A DNA stretch of 23,005 bases from the NCBI RefSeq assembly GCF_003113895.1, contig NZ_BDUD01000007.1, positions 1 through 23,005 of the forward strand. Reading direction: 5' to 3'. How positions within the stretch are numbered: the stretch's first letter is position 1; each line of letters starts with the position of its first letter. The stretch is from Nostoc commune NIES-4072. Its GTDB lineage: Bacteria; Cyanobacteriota; Cyanobacteriia; Cyanobacteriales; Nostocaceae. Positions 21,924 to 23,005 of the stretch are shown piece by piece. The notes under the pieces are model-generated. The model was not told the origin of the DNA. It saw nothing but the letters and a program-made list of their open reading frames with translations, and searched no databases. Position numbers and translations under genes: made by a program.

Positions 21924-22129
21924 ATTTTCTACTCATCCTTGATTTTCTACTTCTATAGACTTAAACTAATGTTTAATAAAATACTTACTTTTAGTGAATA
22001 TTTCCGTGATAACCCATATTGATATTAATGGCAAGTATCTAGTTACACATTAATAACCTTTATATAGTTTGCCATCTAAAATCTGAAAACCTAACTATGA
22101 CGACATATCTCTAAATACGCCGACCGTAA

Positions 22130-22290
22130 GGCATTTAGCCACCAATTAGCTAAAAATGCGATGGCGCAGAGCGCCCAGCATAGCTGATCGCCCTCGTTGG
22201 CGGGATTTTCTTACTTTTGGAAAGAGGCGAGCGCCCAATCTTAGGCGCGACCGCGCAAGAAAGGTGGGCAGTCGAAGCAGTCTCAAATCC
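22130..22290. repeat. GC-rich dispersed-repeat patch
   Basis: Within the otherwise AT-rich gap 21924-22488 lies a GC-rich patch with short hairpins such as GGCG-AG-CGCC and several GCGC/CGCC pieces. It resembles non-coding dispersed repeats of Nostoc-type genomes. No gene is supported in the gap. Confidence 0.45.
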
Positions 22291-22353
22291 TTGTATATTC
22301 TGCTTTTGAGCTAGGCGCAGAAATTTACTGCTTAGTTGTTTCTTACCTAGTTA

Positions 22354-22405
22354 ACTTGTATACACTTAAACATGATACCTTGTATACAATTCATAATGTC
22401 TACAT
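22354..22405. promoter_or_regulatory. TTGTATACAA-type palindromes beyond the nuclease gene
   Basis: ACTTGTATACAC (22354-22365), TTGTATACAA (22380-22389, perfect palindrome) and ATGTCTACAT (22396-22405). These are the same motif as the sites around parA (578-587, 1287-1300), which lie about 1.2 kb away across the circular join. Candidate partition or operator sites. Confidence 0.5.
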
Positions 22406-22488
22406 GTAAAGGTCTAATTGTATTGTAATTAATAATAGTAATATCTGAATAACAAGCAGGATAACTAACTAATATTAAATATATTTAC

Positions 22489-23005
22489 TCATTCTTCATT
22501 ATCTACTTCTACAGACAAATTCTCCAATTCTGCTTCCAACTGCTCAATAGTTGGTAAATTTGGTTGTAACTCTTTAGGCAGTGATTTAGTAAGTTGAGTT
22601 TGCCATTCAGCAATACCAATTGGTTTATTGACATCACGCAGCGCATACTCAGCAATAACATTATCTTTACTTGCACATAAAATTAAACCAATTGAAGGAC
22701 TATCTAGAGGAGATTTAAGTAAATCATCCACAGCCGAAAGATAAAAATTAATTTTTCCTGCATACTCAGGTTTAAATTTACCTGTTTTCAGTTCAATTAC
22801 TACAAAGCAATGTAATTTCACATGATAAAAAAGCAGGTCTATATAAAAATCTTCATTGCCTACTTTTAAGTTATATTGTTGTCCAACAAATGCAAATCCT
22901 ACACCCAATTCTAAAAGAAATTGGGTAATGTGTTTAACAAGTTCTTTTTCTATTTCTCGTTCTTGTGCTGCTTCTCCTAAAGTTAAAAAATCAAAAATAT
23001 AAGGG
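22489..23005 (-). CDS. DUF1016/YhcG-type PDDEXK nuclease, C-terminal half (starts at 515)
   Basis: This is the nuclease half of the gene interrupted by the window ends. From 23005 it reads PYIFDFLTLGEAAQEREIEK, then LVKHITQFLLELGVGFAFVG, and then the PDDEXK core: the aspartate in FYIDLLFYH and the E-x-K in FVVIELKTGKF. It closes with an acidic tail ending VDNEE. All expected catalytic acids are present, so it looks intact. The frame joins exactly to the segment ending at position 1, which argues that the replicon is circular. Family members are found near restriction systems and on mobile elements; a DNA-nuclease role is inferred from the fold only. Downstream lie TTGTATACAA-type palindromes shared with the parA region, so gene and partition locus may form one unit. 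Confidence 0.92.
   Translation of the reverse strand, partial: PYIFDFLTLGEAAQEREIEKELVKHITQFLLELGVGFAFVGQQYNLKVGNEDFYIDLLFYHVKLHCFVVIELKTGKFKPEYAGKINFYLSAVDDLLKSPLDSPSIGLILCASKDNVIAEYALRDVNKPIGIAEWQTQLTKSLPKELQPNLPTIEQLEAELENLSVEVDNEE

Overview
This 23,005-base window appears to be a complete circular plasmid of a filamentous cyanobacterium (Nostoc/Anabaena type). The circularity rests on one observation: a DUF1016/YhcG-type nuclease gene is cut by the window ends. Its N-terminal half reads off position 1 on the minus strand, and its C-terminal half enters at position 23005 in the same frame, across a junction typical of the family (LKD|PYIFDFL). The cyanobacterial origin is suggested by at least ten HIP1 octamers (GCGATCGC), three pentapeptide-repeat proteins, a DUF3854/helicase replication protein of the cyanobacterial plasmid type, and many dispersed palindromes.

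Layout. (1) 22350-1600: partition block with the nuclease gene, a divergent parA and a small ribbon-helix-helix (RHH) partner; TTGTATACAA-type palindromes lie before, between and beyond these genes. (2) 1600-4500: three pentapeptide-repeat genes, palindromic repeats and a gene remnant. (3) 4500-6146: about 1.6 kb almost without genes but dense in inverted and direct repeats, including two identical-architecture GGCCGTCC hairpins and three copies of a small-ORF 3' end with a hairpin. (4) 6147-8083: MOBP-type relaxase and MobC, with an oriT-like dyad upstream. (5) 8279-8619: ten copies of the mini-hairpin heptamer GCGNAGC. (6) 8714-11863: a 1,049-residue Toprim/helicase replication protein, with a candidate counter-transcribed RNA over its upstream region. 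(7) 12457-12612: RHH regulator with its own GCGCGAT operators. (8) 12899-17671: a plus-strand run of ten tightly packed or overlapping mostly unknown genes (HTH, membrane, coiled-coil) ending in a membrane-anchored FtsK/TraG-like ATPase cut off at Walker B. It collides with the 3' end of an opposing RHH/coiled-coil gene. (9) 18092-18605: AT-rich region with four AGTAA-N-TTACT sites. (10) 18606-21923: DUF433/DUF5615 toxin-antitoxin pair, an NTF2-like protein, a small tyrosine recombinase with a Xer/dif-like core site just upstream, and two unknown proteins.

How it works together (inference): the large Rep protein replicates the plasmid. ParA/RHH, the tyrosine recombinase (multimer resolution) and the toxin-antitoxin pair keep it in the population. 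Relaxase plus MobC make it mobilizable. The 12.9-17.7 kb gene run may once have supplied a coupling or membrane ATPase that is now truncated. All functional statements come from reading the sequence and recalling families; no database search was run.
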